Below, piece by piece: positions 1-6,121 of a stretch of 7,276 bases of DNA. A model generated the notes under the pieces. That model had not been told where the DNA came from. It did not search any database and saw nothing but the letters and a program-made list of their open reading frames with translations. Numbering within the stretch: the first letter of the stretch is position 1; every line of letters begins with the position of its first letter. Where the stretch lies: positions 1 through 7,276 of the forward strand of contig CANRJU010000126.1 in NCBI GenBank assembly GCA_947631075.1. The letters run 5' to 3'. Position numbers and translations under genes: made by a program. The DNA comes from an uncultured Lachnospiraceae bacterium (GTDB taxonomy: Bacteria; Bacillota; Clostridia; Lachnospirales; Lachnospiraceae).

Positions 1-567
1 CCCCTCAGCAATGTATTCCCTCGCCGCGTCCGCCGTCGGCTTTTCCCGGAACGTCCGCACCCCTGCCGTCGGCCCGTCATTTTCAGGAATAATGTACCCG
101 TATTTTTCCGAGGGGTATGTAGGCTGGATCCCCATGAGGACTAAATTCGACTCACCCCTGGCCGCCTGCGCGGAAAGCTCCTTCAGCGCCTCGAAATAAT
201 CCTCCTCCACATACGGATCCACCGGGCAGACGATCACCGGCTCCTCCAGATCGATATGCTTCACGTCGGCCAGATACGCGGATGCCAGGACAATGGCAGG
301 AAACGTGTCCCGGCGGCAGGGCTCGACCGAGATGCCGATATCCTCCCCCAGCTGGTTGTGCAGGGCCGAGACCTGCGGCTTGGAAGTCGCGATGGTCACG
401 GAAGCCTCCGGATCCACCGACCGGATCTGCCGGAATACCCGCTGGACCATCGACTCGTAAGAGCCGTCCGGCCGCCGGAAAATCTGAATGAACTGCTTGG
501 AGCGGACGTTGTTGGAGAGCGGCCACAGGCGCTTGCCGGAGCCGCCGGATAAAAGTATCAGATTCAT
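1..567 (-). CDS. manC: Mannose-1-phosphate guanylyltransferase, N-terminal part (3' end outside window)
   Basis: Makes GDP-mannose from mannose 1-phosphate and GTP in the cytoplasm; GDP-mannose is the precursor of GDP-fucose. The 189 residues present open with the sugar nucleotidyltransferase signature SGGSGKRLWPLS (residues 7-18), continue with an EPCRRDTFPAI segment (82-92) matching the family's EPxxRxTxPAI region and a CPVDPYV stretch (114-120) at the usual 'PxD' position, and reach FREKP (173-177), the family's F-x-EKP substrate motif. Family members run about 350-470 residues, so roughly half or more is missing beyond position 1; whether a C-terminal isomerase domain follows is unknown. 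The start is fixed by AAGGAGG at 572-578. The gene is strikingly GC-rich (40 of 60 bases at 361-420), unlike the genes just upstream, but similar to fcl at the other end of the window. GDP-mannose and GDP-fucose synthesis are linked steps, so manC and fcl probably belong to the same locus. Confidence 0.93.
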   Translation of the reverse strand, partial: MNLILLSGGSGKRLWPLSNNVRSKQFIQIFRRPDGSYESMVQRVFRQIRSVDPEASVTIATSKPQVSALHNQLGEDIGISVEPCRRDTFPAIVLASAYLADVKHIDLEEPVIVCPVDPYVEEDYFEALKELSAQAARGESNLVLMGIQPTYPSEKYGYIIPENDGPTAGVRTFREKPTADAAREYIAEG

Positions 568-583
568 AGTGCCTCCTTGTGAC

Positions 584-601
584 AAATCATGTCGATGATT
601 T
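584..601. repeat. Short perfect inverted repeat upstream of manC
   Basis: AAATCAT at 584-590 and ATGATTT at 595-601 form a 7-bp stem with a 4-base loop, in the 61-base gap between the aldo/keto reductase and manC, just upstream of the manC ribosome-binding site. It is AT-rich and has no U-run after it on the minus strand, so it does not look like an intrinsic terminator. It could be a weak mRNA hairpin or an operator half-site pair, or chance. Confidence 0.3.
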
Positions 602-628
602 CGTCTTTTTCATAAAAGTTTAAATTTT

Positions 629-1462
629 TCAATACATCTGCTGGCGGGGATACCACCATGTTTTTCTATGCGCGTCTGCGCTGTTACACATCCGTATAGC
701 TTCCATATCTTCCTCACTTAATTTAAAATCAAGCCTGCTGTTTTCAATCAAATGGTATATATTTTTTGAAAAACATATGGGAATGTTTCCGGACTGTATG
801 TTCCATTTCAGTGCAATCTGCGCCCACGAAACACCATACTTATCCGCAATCATCTGCAGTACGGTTTTTACTTTATCCTCAGTAACTGACAATGGTCCCC
901 AGCTCTGCACAGAAATGCCCTTTTTCTTGCAGAAACCGGACAGGCCGATCTGTTGAAACTGCGGATTTATCTCTAGCTGGTTTATCTCCGGGACAATATC
1001 ACATGCTTCCACAAGCTGAAAAATATGCCGCTCAAGGAAATTCGACACGCCTATATGCCTGGCTTTTCCCTCGGCAGCCAATTTTCCCATTTCCTTCCAC
1101 ACGGAAATATTCCTTTCCGCATATTCCAGCTCGGAATATCTTGGGACTGGCTGGTGAATAAGATAGCTGTCTACATAATCGAGTCCGAGATTTTGCAGGC
1201 TCTCCTCAAACTGTCTGCGCATTGACTCGCCATCATAAGGCATGACCGGATAAAATTTTGTCTGCACAAAGATTTTTTCTCTTTTCATCCCTGCGTCAAA
1301 AAGCAGTTTCAACGCGGTTCCCACTATTTTTTCAGTTCCATATGAATACGCCGTATCTATGAAGCGGTATCCGCATAAAATAGCCTGCACCACTAACGCC
1401 GCCATTTCTTCGGGGCGGTCCTTGTCAAGTTCTCCCGTTCCTAGTCCTGTACCCCCCCACAT
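629..1462 (-). CDS. Aldo/keto reductase, N-terminal hairpin missing
   Basis: NAD(P)H-dependent reductase of the (beta/alpha)8-barrel AKR family, reducing an aldehyde or ketone in the cytoplasm. The catalytic tetrad is complete: Asp36 (FIDTA), Tyr41 (YSYG), Lys69 (QTKF) and His103 (LIHQPVP). GVSNF follows the barrel core, and the C-terminal half has the expected INQLEINP and SWGPLS strands. Compared with E. coli DkgA-type members, the GLGTG strand that normally sits near residue 20 begins at residue 6, so about 13 N-terminal residues (the beta-hairpin that closes the barrel) are absent. A TGA three codons before the ATG prevents a longer start in this frame. The first 22 bases overlap the end of the SDR gene across a G7 run, and there is no strong Shine-Dalgarno sequence, so expression probably depends on coupling or a fusion. 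GC content (31 of 60 at 1021-1080) is between manC and the upstream genes. Likely job: reducing a keto sugar made by the cassette; substrate unknown. Confidence 0.88.
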   Translation of the reverse strand: MWGGTGLGTGELDKDRPEEMAALVVQAILCGYRFIDTAYSYGTEKIVGTALKLLFDAGMKREKIFVQTKFYPVMPYDGESMRRQFEESLQNLGLDYVDSYLIHQPVPRYSELEYAERNISVWKEMGKLAAEGKARHIGVSNFLERHIFQLVEACDIVPEINQLEINPQFQQIGLSGFCKKKGISVQSWGPLSVTEDKVKTVLQMIADKYGVSWAQIALKWNIQSGNIPICFSKNIYHLIENSRLDFKLSEEDMEAIRMCNSADAHRKTWWYPRQQMY

Positions 1463-2520
1463 GCGTTTTCATTATCATCCATATAACACCTGACCATTCT
1501 CGCAAAGCCGTCTTTGGGAGTGTAAAGCTGGCGCCAGCCAAGCTCCGCCAATTTATGATTGGAGAATTTAGGAAATACTGTTCCGCTGCCTTTTCCAAAT
1601 TTATAATTCTCATCTATTTCTTTTTCTATCAGATTTGAGTTAATATTCGGGGCAGCGTGAACCATCCACTCAATAGCGTCATCTATCGTTACCACATCAT
1701 CACTACAAGCGTTATATGCTTCTCCATCTCTGCCCTCTAACAAGACCAGCAGAATTGCCGCAATCATATCCGCAATATATGTACATTGAATCATCGAATA
1801 AGGATCTTTATAAATTGTAATATCCTCGTCATTCAATATCTGTTTAACCACGCGCGGAATGATTCTCATATCCCTGTCAAGATCAAATGTCGGGCCATAT
1901 GTGTGACATATACGCACAAAAGAAACAGGCACTTTATATTGACGCCAAAAAGCCATTCCCATCTGTTCTGCAAGTTTTTTTGACTCGACATAGCAGGCTC
2001 TGTACCAAAGAGGATCGACAACTCCGTAATCTTTCTCTGAAACAGAAGATTTTTCTGTTTCACTTTGTCCATAAATAGCCCCGGAACTAAATATAAGAAA
2101 TTTTATAACTCCCTTCTTCCTTGCATGCTGTAATAAATACCATGTTCCTATAACATTAGGGCTAATAACATCGACAGGCGTTTTTTCAAAAGCGGCTGTG
2201 CTTGCCGGACTGGCGACATGAAGAACATAATCAAACTGAATATCCGGTATCTCGTTATTTTCAAAATCAAAATTAACAAGATGAACATTTTTCTTGTCAA
2301 GGTCGCCCCTAAACCGTTTTTTTGCTTTTTCAATATTCCTGCACTGTAAATACACTTGAATATTATAGCTATCAGAAATATAAATTAAAAATTTAGACAA
2401 ATAAGTCGCAATCATCCCGGATGCCCCAGTAACCAAAATTGTACGGTTATGCAAATTTTCAAATTTATCGCCATATACAGATAAAAGTTTTTCAAAATCT
2501 TCCGATATTATTTTCTTCAT
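1441..2520 (-). CDS. Extended-SDR NAD(P)-dependent nucleotide-sugar epimerase/dehydratase
   Basis: A 359-residue extended short-chain dehydrogenase/reductase that probably oxidises a nucleotide-bound sugar as the first step of epimerisation, dehydration or decarboxylation. After an uncommon N-terminal extension of about 25 residues comes the Rossmann motif TGASGMIA (31-38). HVASPAST (101-108) is close to the HLASPAS strand of UDP-glucuronate decarboxylases; FSSGAIYG (144-151) holds the catalytic Ser, and Tyr177-x3-Lys181 the catalytic pair. RICHTYGP in the middle resembles the RxxNxYGP substrate region. The exact reaction cannot be assigned; a UDP-glucuronate decarboxylase or 4,6-dehydratase-like role are both possible. 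The start is supported by GGAGG at 2526-2530. The gene is strongly AT-rich at its start (13 GC in 60 at 2341-2400). Its last residues after the natural-looking end near MDDNE come from the G-run overlap with the reductase. It follows the phosphatase gene by 56 bases, the longest gap between cassette genes. Confidence 0.9.
   Translation of the reverse strand: MKKIISEDFEKLLSVYGDKFENLHNRTILVTGASGMIATYLSKFLIYISDSYNIQVYLQCRNIEKAKKRFRGDLDKKNVHLVNFDFENNEIPDIQFDYVLHVASPASTAAFEKTPVDVISPNVIGTWYLLQHARKKGVIKFLIFSSGAIYGQSETEKSSVSEKDYGVVDPLWYRACYVESKKLAEQMGMAFWRQYKVPVSFVRICHTYGPTFDLDRDMRIIPRVVKQILNDEDITIYKDPYSMIQCTYIADMIAAILLVLLEGRDGEAYNACSDDVVTIDDAIEWMVHAAPNINSNLIEKEIDENYKFGKGSGTVFPKFSNHKLAELGWRQLYTPKDGFARMVRCYMDDNENACGGVQD
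1452..1458. repeat. Seven-base C/G homopolymer inside the SDR/reductase overlap
   Basis: Seven consecutive C on the plus strand (seven G in the coding strand) lie inside the 22-base overlap of the SDR 3' end and the reductase 5' end. In the SDR frame they read as two Gly codons, soon followed by TAG at 1443-1441. The reductase frame is minus one relative to the SDR frame. Gain of one G would join the two frames into one reading frame of about 630 residues; loss of one G would bring a stop a few codons after the reductase ATG. Confidence 0.8.
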
Positions 2521-2576
2521 TATTGCCTCCGTTTTTTATTCAAGCCTTTTACATGATATAACAACTTTCTATAAAC

Positions 2577-3083
2577 TTAGGCAGATAAAATGCCAAACAT
2601 TATAAGCCAATCAGAGTACAGCCCCAACCGTTTCAGCATTTCCTCCGCGCAATCACGAACCGCACCATAACCACCGTTAACATCAGAAACATAATCGCAT
2701 ATTTTTTTAATTTGTGGCACTGCATTAGCCGGACATGCCTTAAAACCACAAAGAGACATTGCCTCGTAGTCATTTAGATCATCACCAAAATACGCTGTTT
2801 CCGACAATTTTGCACCATATTTCTCTGCAATCTCCCGCAGAATCGGAGATTTGTTTTTCGCTCCCTGAACAACTTCGCATTTAAGTTCCTTTGCGCGTCG
2901 TGTGACAGACTCACATTCCCTTGCTGTAAGTATAACAACATTAACGCCAAATTTAGGAAGGTTGCCAATTATAAGCCCATCACGCGTGTTAAATTCCTTG
3001 ATTTCCACATTATCGGAACCGTATATGACCTTTGCGTCAGTCAATGTACCATCCACATCCAAAACAAGCAATTTTATTTTCAT
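2577..3083 (-). CDS. KdsC-like HAD phosphatase (sugar-acid phosphate phosphatase)
   Basis: HAD-superfamily phosphatase of the KDO-8-phosphate / YrbI type, 168 residues, matching the short cap-less family. It would remove phosphate from a 3-deoxy-2-ulosonate phosphate or a similar sugar phosphate. Seen: motif I DVDGT with nucleophile Asp9 and Asp11, motif II Thr53 (LTAR), the motif III Lys in QGAKNK (73-78), motif IV GDDLND (100-105), and the KdsC signature GGYGAVRD (137-144). The start at 3083 overlaps the stop of the TPP alpha subunit as ATGA, with GGAGAG at 3091-3096 seven bases ahead; an in-frame TTG at 3098 is less likely. Family members serve KDO, neuraminate and KDN synthesis, usually next to a PEP-condensing synthase. 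Here the only such enzyme is the DAHP synthase relative two genes upstream, so the inferred substrate is its product. No KdsA, KdsD or KdsB is present. Substrate not proven. Confidence 0.9.
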   Translation of the reverse strand: MKIKLLVLDVDGTLTDAKVIYGSDNVEIKEFNTRDGLIIGNLPKFGVNVVILTARECESVTRRAKELKCEVVQGAKNKSPILREIAEKYGAKLSETAYFGDDLNDYEAMSLCGFKACPANAVPQIKKICDYVSDVNGGYGAVRDCAEEMLKRLGLYSDWLIMFGILSA

Positions 3084-3985
3084 AAATAATCTCTCCAAAG
3101 TTCATGCATCTCAATTTCGGCAGCCTGTTCAATTTCATTCATCTCGCGCTCATAACCAATTTCAGAAATTTGCTGTTTTACTATCGCATATCTGTCCCAT
3201 AGCGGAGGATTATCTATTCCAAAACCTATATGCCAGTAATTACGGTTAACGCGAACATTAACCAATGCGGGCAACCGAACTTCCATATCACTTAATACTT
3301 TCATAAGCGTCCAAGGATCATCTGCAACATCGGCAGAAGCAAGCCCAAATCCTTCTGCCAGCTTTGCAATATTCCAACTGCGCCTATTTTCCAGTGGTGA
3401 AAGAACAGACAAATTGTTGTCATTCACAACAAATAAAATCGGAAGATTATGGGTTGCCGCAAAACCATAAGACTGCAAAGCGTAATCTTCCTCGGCAGCG
3501 CCATCACCACATATTGCAACAGTTTTTTGTCCGCTCGCTAGCGCATATCCAACTGCAAGAGGCAACTGCTCACCAATAAATCCCGTATTGGTATGAATTG
3601 TTATCCCATCTTTATGATAAGCAAATTGAGCGCCCTGCGTTCCATTCATACATCCCGAATCAAGATACATTATTTCATCGCGCAATTCCTGTGTTGATGC
3701 GCCAAGTCCCAAATAGAGGTCAGCGCACCTGTGACCAGCAAAATAATGATACCTGGGGAACATTTCTGCAAGAACGCTTCCAGTAACCTCTTGTCCCGTC
3801 ACCATATGTATTACTTTATTCTTGAATGTCTCCCGATTTTTGCTGTTGCAATCGAGAATCGTCTGTTCAAATTTTCTCAGGCGCGACATATTCTTAAATA
3901 CAGCAAGTATCCTTTCCTTTGTAAAGTTTTGAATAGCATCGGGCTGAACATTCAGATCCCGTATGGCGGTGGTTCTTGTTTCCAT
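3080..3985 (-). CDS. TPP-dependent enzyme alpha subunit (2-oxoacid dehydrogenase E1-alpha / transketolase N-terminal-like)
   Basis: Binds the diphosphate end of thiamine diphosphate; with the beta subunit encoded at 6118-7032 it should form an alpha2beta2 enzyme that moves or decarboxylates a two-carbon or acyl unit. The 301 residues carry GHRCADLYLGLG (84-95) in the E1-alpha 'H-G' region, NTGFIGEQLPLAVGYALA (133-150), the TPP motif GDGAAEE (160-166) running to NDNN (188-191), and an H-bearing loop NYWHIGFG (249-256) where E1-alpha has its substrate-facing His. The start at 3985 is chosen because AGGTGA-type ribosome-binding bases lie at 3991-3997; the longer ATG at 4045 would bury the start in the upstream gene and has no such site. 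No E2 acyltransferase, lipoyl domain or E3 is in the window, so an ordinary pyruvate dehydrogenase role is unlikely; transketolase or acyl transfer to a sugar fits better. The gene is separated from its partner by three others. Confidence 0.87.
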   Translation of the reverse strand: METRTTAIRDLNVQPDAIQNFTKERILAVFKNMSRLRKFEQTILDCNSKNRETFKNKVIHMVTGQEVTGSVLAEMFPRYHYFAGHRCADLYLGLGASTQELRDEIMYLDSGCMNGTQGAQFAYHKDGITIHTNTGFIGEQLPLAVGYALASGQKTVAICGDGAAEEDYALQSYGFAATHNLPILFVVNDNNLSVLSPLENRRSWNIAKLAEGFGLASADVADDPWTLMKVLSDMEVRLPALVNVRVNRNYWHIGFGIDNPPLWDRYAIVKQQISEIGYEREMNEIEQAAEIEMHELWRDYL

Positions 3986-3990
3986 ATGCG

Positions 3991-3997
3991 TCACCTC
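3991..3997 (-). promoter_or_regulatory. Ribosome-binding site fixing the TPP alpha-subunit start
   Basis: The minus strand reads GAGGTGA here, five bases before ATG at 3985 and just after the TGA stop of the RraA-like gene at 4001-3999. It supports the 301-residue start over the ATG at 4045. Confidence 0.75.
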
Positions 3998-3998
3998 G

Positions 3999-4637
3999 TC
4001 AAAAAGAATCCACATTTGATAAAATTTCTGCAACAGAAGCACCATTGTTAATAAGCGCTACTCTTTTTTCTTCTTCCTGAATCTCCTTGCGAACCATTTT
4101 TTCGAGTTCATCCTCACAAATGCGTGGTACAAAACATACTGCATCCGTATCCGCAAATACAAGATCTCCTGGTGATACAATAATCCCATCTACAACTATC
4201 GGAATATTGACAGCTTTTACCTGTCCGCGTCCCTTTATATCAACGGGCGTATAGCCCCTTGAATAAATCGGCAATGAGCATTTGTCATTTGTAAAAATAC
4301 TGTCTCTTGTCATTCCATCAATAACAACGCCTTCAATTCCCTGACGCATACATAATCTTGACATCATCTGTCCAAAATAAGCATAAGGTCCATTTCCCGT
4401 TACAACAATTACATCTCCCTTTCCAAGAGTTTCAAAAAATTCGAGACCTGTCAATAAATTTTCATCCTCTGCACCATCAAGCTCAATCATCACTGTCCTC
4501 GCACGCCCAATAAATCTCGTCAGTTTCTGGTTTCGCTGAAAACCGCTTGCAATCTGATGCTTAAATCCCATTCGGTCAAGATTATCAGAAAACATACCGG
4601 AACATAAATCCTCAATTTTAAATTCATTTTCAAACAT
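3999..4637 (-). CDS. RraA / HMG-CHA aldolase-like protein
   Basis: Member of the RraA fold family, which includes class II pyruvate aldolases (4-hydroxy-4-methyl-2-oxoglutarate aldolase), oxaloacetate decarboxylases and the RNase E regulator RraA; 212 residues, the normal length. Visible: SDNLDRMG (17-24, family SDALDRLG), GRARTV (44-49, family GPAVTV), GDVIVVTG (74-81), the core GVVIDGMTRD (103-112) with the Arg111-Asp112 pair that contacts substrate and metal in the aldolases, then PIYSRGYTP, VNIPIVVDG, and SPGDLVFAD with the DAVCFVP strand. The aldolase literature describes a basic residue three positions after RD; here it is Phe115, so aldolase activity is not assured. Start: AAGGAG at 4646-4651, eight bases from the ATG. 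Lying between a DAHP synthase-like and a TPP enzyme gene, it probably acts on a 4-hydroxy-2-oxo acid (aldol cleavage or formation, or decarboxylation) rather than on RNase E. Function is inferred from family and context only. Confidence 0.85.
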   Translation of the reverse strand: MFENEFKIEDLCSGMFSDNLDRMGFKHQIASGFQRNQKLTRFIGRARTVMIELDGAEDENLLTGLEFFETLGKGDVIVVTGNGPYAYFGQMMSRLCMRQGIEGVVIDGMTRDSIFTNDKCSLPIYSRGYTPVDIKGRGQVKAVNIPIVVDGIIVSPGDLVFADTDAVCFVPRICEDELEKMVRKEIQEEEKRVALINNGASVAEILSNVDSF

Positions 4638-4657
4638 ATTCGTTTCTCCTTTTCTTC

Positions 4658-5470
4658 TTAAACTATTTTTCTGCCGTTAATTTCAGCAAATTGTCTTACT
4701 TTATCAAGGATTTCCTTGTACTCTGTGAGAGAAAGCGCCTGCGCCTTATCGCACAGTGCTGTATTCGGATCGCAGTGTACCTCTATGATAAGTCCATCAC
4801 AGTCAAACGCAGCCGATGCCCAAGAGAGCTTTGCAATATAATCCTTGTTTCCTGATGCATGTGAAGGATCAAGTATTAGCGGCAATCGCGTTTTTTCTTG
4901 CAATACCGCAGCGCCACACAAGTCATATGTAAAACGCGTTGAAGTCTCAAAGGTGCGTATTCCACGCTCACAGAGCATTACATTTGGATTACCATTTGCT
5001 AGTACATATTCAACCATGCGAAGATATTCATCAACCGTCGCCCCAAAGCCCCGTTTAACGAGAACAGGCTTATTGGACTTTCCGCTATTTATAAGCAGTG
5101 AATGATCATATAGTGCCTTTGCACCTATCTGAATAATATCTGTATATTTTTCAACTATATCAAAATTTGTATAATTTGAAACTTCGCTAATAATTGTCAT
5201 ACCATACTGGTCGCGTACTTCTTCAAGCCATTTAAGTCCTTCTTCACCGCTTCCCTGCCATGCATAGGGATCAGTTCTCGGCTTGAAGCATCCTGCACGA
5301 AAAACATTTATGCCCATTTCTGCAAGCCCATCTGCTGTTCTCATGATCTGATCCCGGCTTTCTGCAGAACAGGGACCTGCCATCATAACGAATGTATTCG
5401 GGGAGATAGTTACTTTCTCGGATAACTTTATCTCCTGAAAATCATTTGCAAATTTTTTCTCTGATAACAT
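4658..5470 (-). CDS. Stand-alone DAHP synthase-like enzyme (type I-beta / KDO8P synthase superfamily)
   Basis: Condenses phosphoenolpyruvate with an aldose phosphate to give a 3-deoxy-2-ulosonate phosphate; erythrose 4-phosphate is the classical acceptor. The 270-residue TIM barrel has AGPCSAES (31-38; metal ligand Cys34), KPRT (63-66; acceptor-phosphate binding), QGSGEEGL (72-79), KRG (139-141), CERGIRTFE (167-175), DPSHA (201-205; metal ligand His204) and IEVHCDP (229-235; Glu230, Asp234). All metal and PEP features are present, so it should be active. There is no N-terminal ferredoxin-like or chorismate mutase domain, hence no obvious feedback control by aromatic amino acids, and no shikimate gene lies nearby. 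Differences from housekeeping enzymes: Asp67 after KPRT where Ser is usual, and QIGAKALYDHS (114-124) where QIGARNMQN is typical, so the acceptor may differ. Start: AGGAGGT at 5478-5484, inside the last codons of the epimerase gene, whose stop is three bases from this ATG. Confidence 0.91.
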   Translation of the reverse strand: MLSEKKFANDFQEIKLSEKVTISPNTFVMMAGPCSAESRDQIMRTADGLAEMGINVFRAGCFKPRTDPYAWQGSGEEGLKWLEEVRDQYGMTIISEVSNYTNFDIVEKYTDIIQIGAKALYDHSLLINSGKSNKPVLVKRGFGATVDEYLRMVEYVLANGNPNVMLCERGIRTFETSTRFTYDLCGAAVLQEKTRLPLILDPSHASGNKDYIAKLSWASAAFDCDGLIIEVHCDPNTALCDKAQALSLTEYKEILDKVRQFAEINGRKIV

Positions 5471-5473
5471 AAT

Positions 5474-6121
5474 TTATACCTCCTGAATGTAATTTCTATT
5501 AGGATGTTTGAGCATTGTTACAGCATAACGCATATCATTACGGTTATTAAAAAGATATGATCCTGATACGACAAGCGAAGCACCCAGTTCAAGGACTTTA
5601 CGACATCGTACATTGTCGATACCGCCATCAACATTTATTTTGATATAAGGGAATTTATCGCGTATGCTCCTTATAAAATCATAACTATTTTCCATAAATT
5701 TTGCTCCCGAAATTCCGGGTTCGCTGCACATGACAAGAATGTGGTCCAAGCGCGGAAGATACTCGCACAATTTGTTTAAATCGGTATGAGGAGTAACCGC
5801 AAATCCAATATCGCCCTTAAATCGTTCCATCAATTTAATCGTTTCTTCAACATCTCTTAGATTTTCCCACTGAAGGCTAAGTATCTCCGCACCGGAATTG
5901 TTGAGAAGACTTATATTCTCGTGTGTTATGCTTTCATATATCAAATGGACATCATAAGGAATTTGAAGATAATCCAGCGCATTTATGTCTTCAAGCCGAA
6001 ATTTATTTGTTCCATTTTGAAAAAAATCAAGATGCAAATAGTCAACCTTTGCAAGCTTGAGTTGAGAAACATATGCCAACAATCGGTCATTTGTGGCAAA
6101 AATAGAAGCTGAAATTTTCAT
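5474..6121 (-). CDS. Ribulose-phosphate 3-epimerase-like TIM-barrel protein
   Basis: Resembles pentulose-5-phosphate 3-epimerase, which interconverts ribulose 5-phosphate and xylulose 5-phosphate; 215 residues, a normal length. Conserved: His30 and Asp32 (HLDF), His59 (DVHL) and Asp165 (VDGGID), the metal ligands and acid/base pair of the family; AVTPHT (108-113, family ALNPxT), MCSEPGISGAKF (131-142, family VxPGFGGQxF), and phosphate-binding GGI (166-168) and SGSYLF (186-191). Changed: the usual D-x-MDG after the first Asp reads DFFQNG (32-37), and the HxE strand appears as SLQWE (82-86). The catalytic set is intact but the substrate pocket is not standard, so another ketose phosphate is plausible. 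The ATG overlaps the stop of the TPP beta-subunit gene as ATGA, with an AGGGGG site at 6130-6135. Context suggests it supplies or adjusts the ketose phosphate used by the TPP enzyme. Confidence 0.87.
   Translation of the reverse strand: MKISASIFATNDRLLAYVSQLKLAKVDYLHLDFFQNGTNKFRLEDINALDYLQIPYDVHLIYESITHENISLLNNSGAEILSLQWENLRDVEETIKLMERFKGDIGFAVTPHTDLNKLCEYLPRLDHILVMCSEPGISGAKFMENSYDFIRSIRDKFPYIKINVDGGIDNVRCRKVLELGASLVVSGSYLFNNRNDMRYAVTMLKHPNRNYIQEV

Noticed and set aside
152..552. Open frames on both strands over manC, without matching family motifs
   Set aside because: GC-rich coding sequence leaves long open frames by chance; the manC frame explains the region fully.
2521..2576. Possible internal promoter (TTGTTA ... 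TTGAAT) before the SDR gene
   Set aside because: Each box matches the consensus at about four of six positions and the spacing is only 15 bases; in AT-rich sequence this is expected by chance.
3084..3098. TTG start at 3098 for the KdsC-like phosphatase
   Set aside because: The GGAGAG site at 3091-3096 is correctly placed for the ATG at 3083, and KdsC-type proteins begin a few residues before the DxDGT motif.
3986..4045. Longer start (ATG at 4045) for the TPP alpha subunit
   Set aside because: It would overlap the RraA-like gene by 47 bases and add 20 residues without family match; a good ribosome-binding site precedes the ATG at 3985.
4658..5470. Calling the PEP-condensing enzyme KDO-8-phosphate synthase (KdsA)
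   Set aside because: KPRT, CERGIRTFE and DPSHA match type I-beta DAHP synthases; KdsA has a different KANRSS-type acceptor motif.
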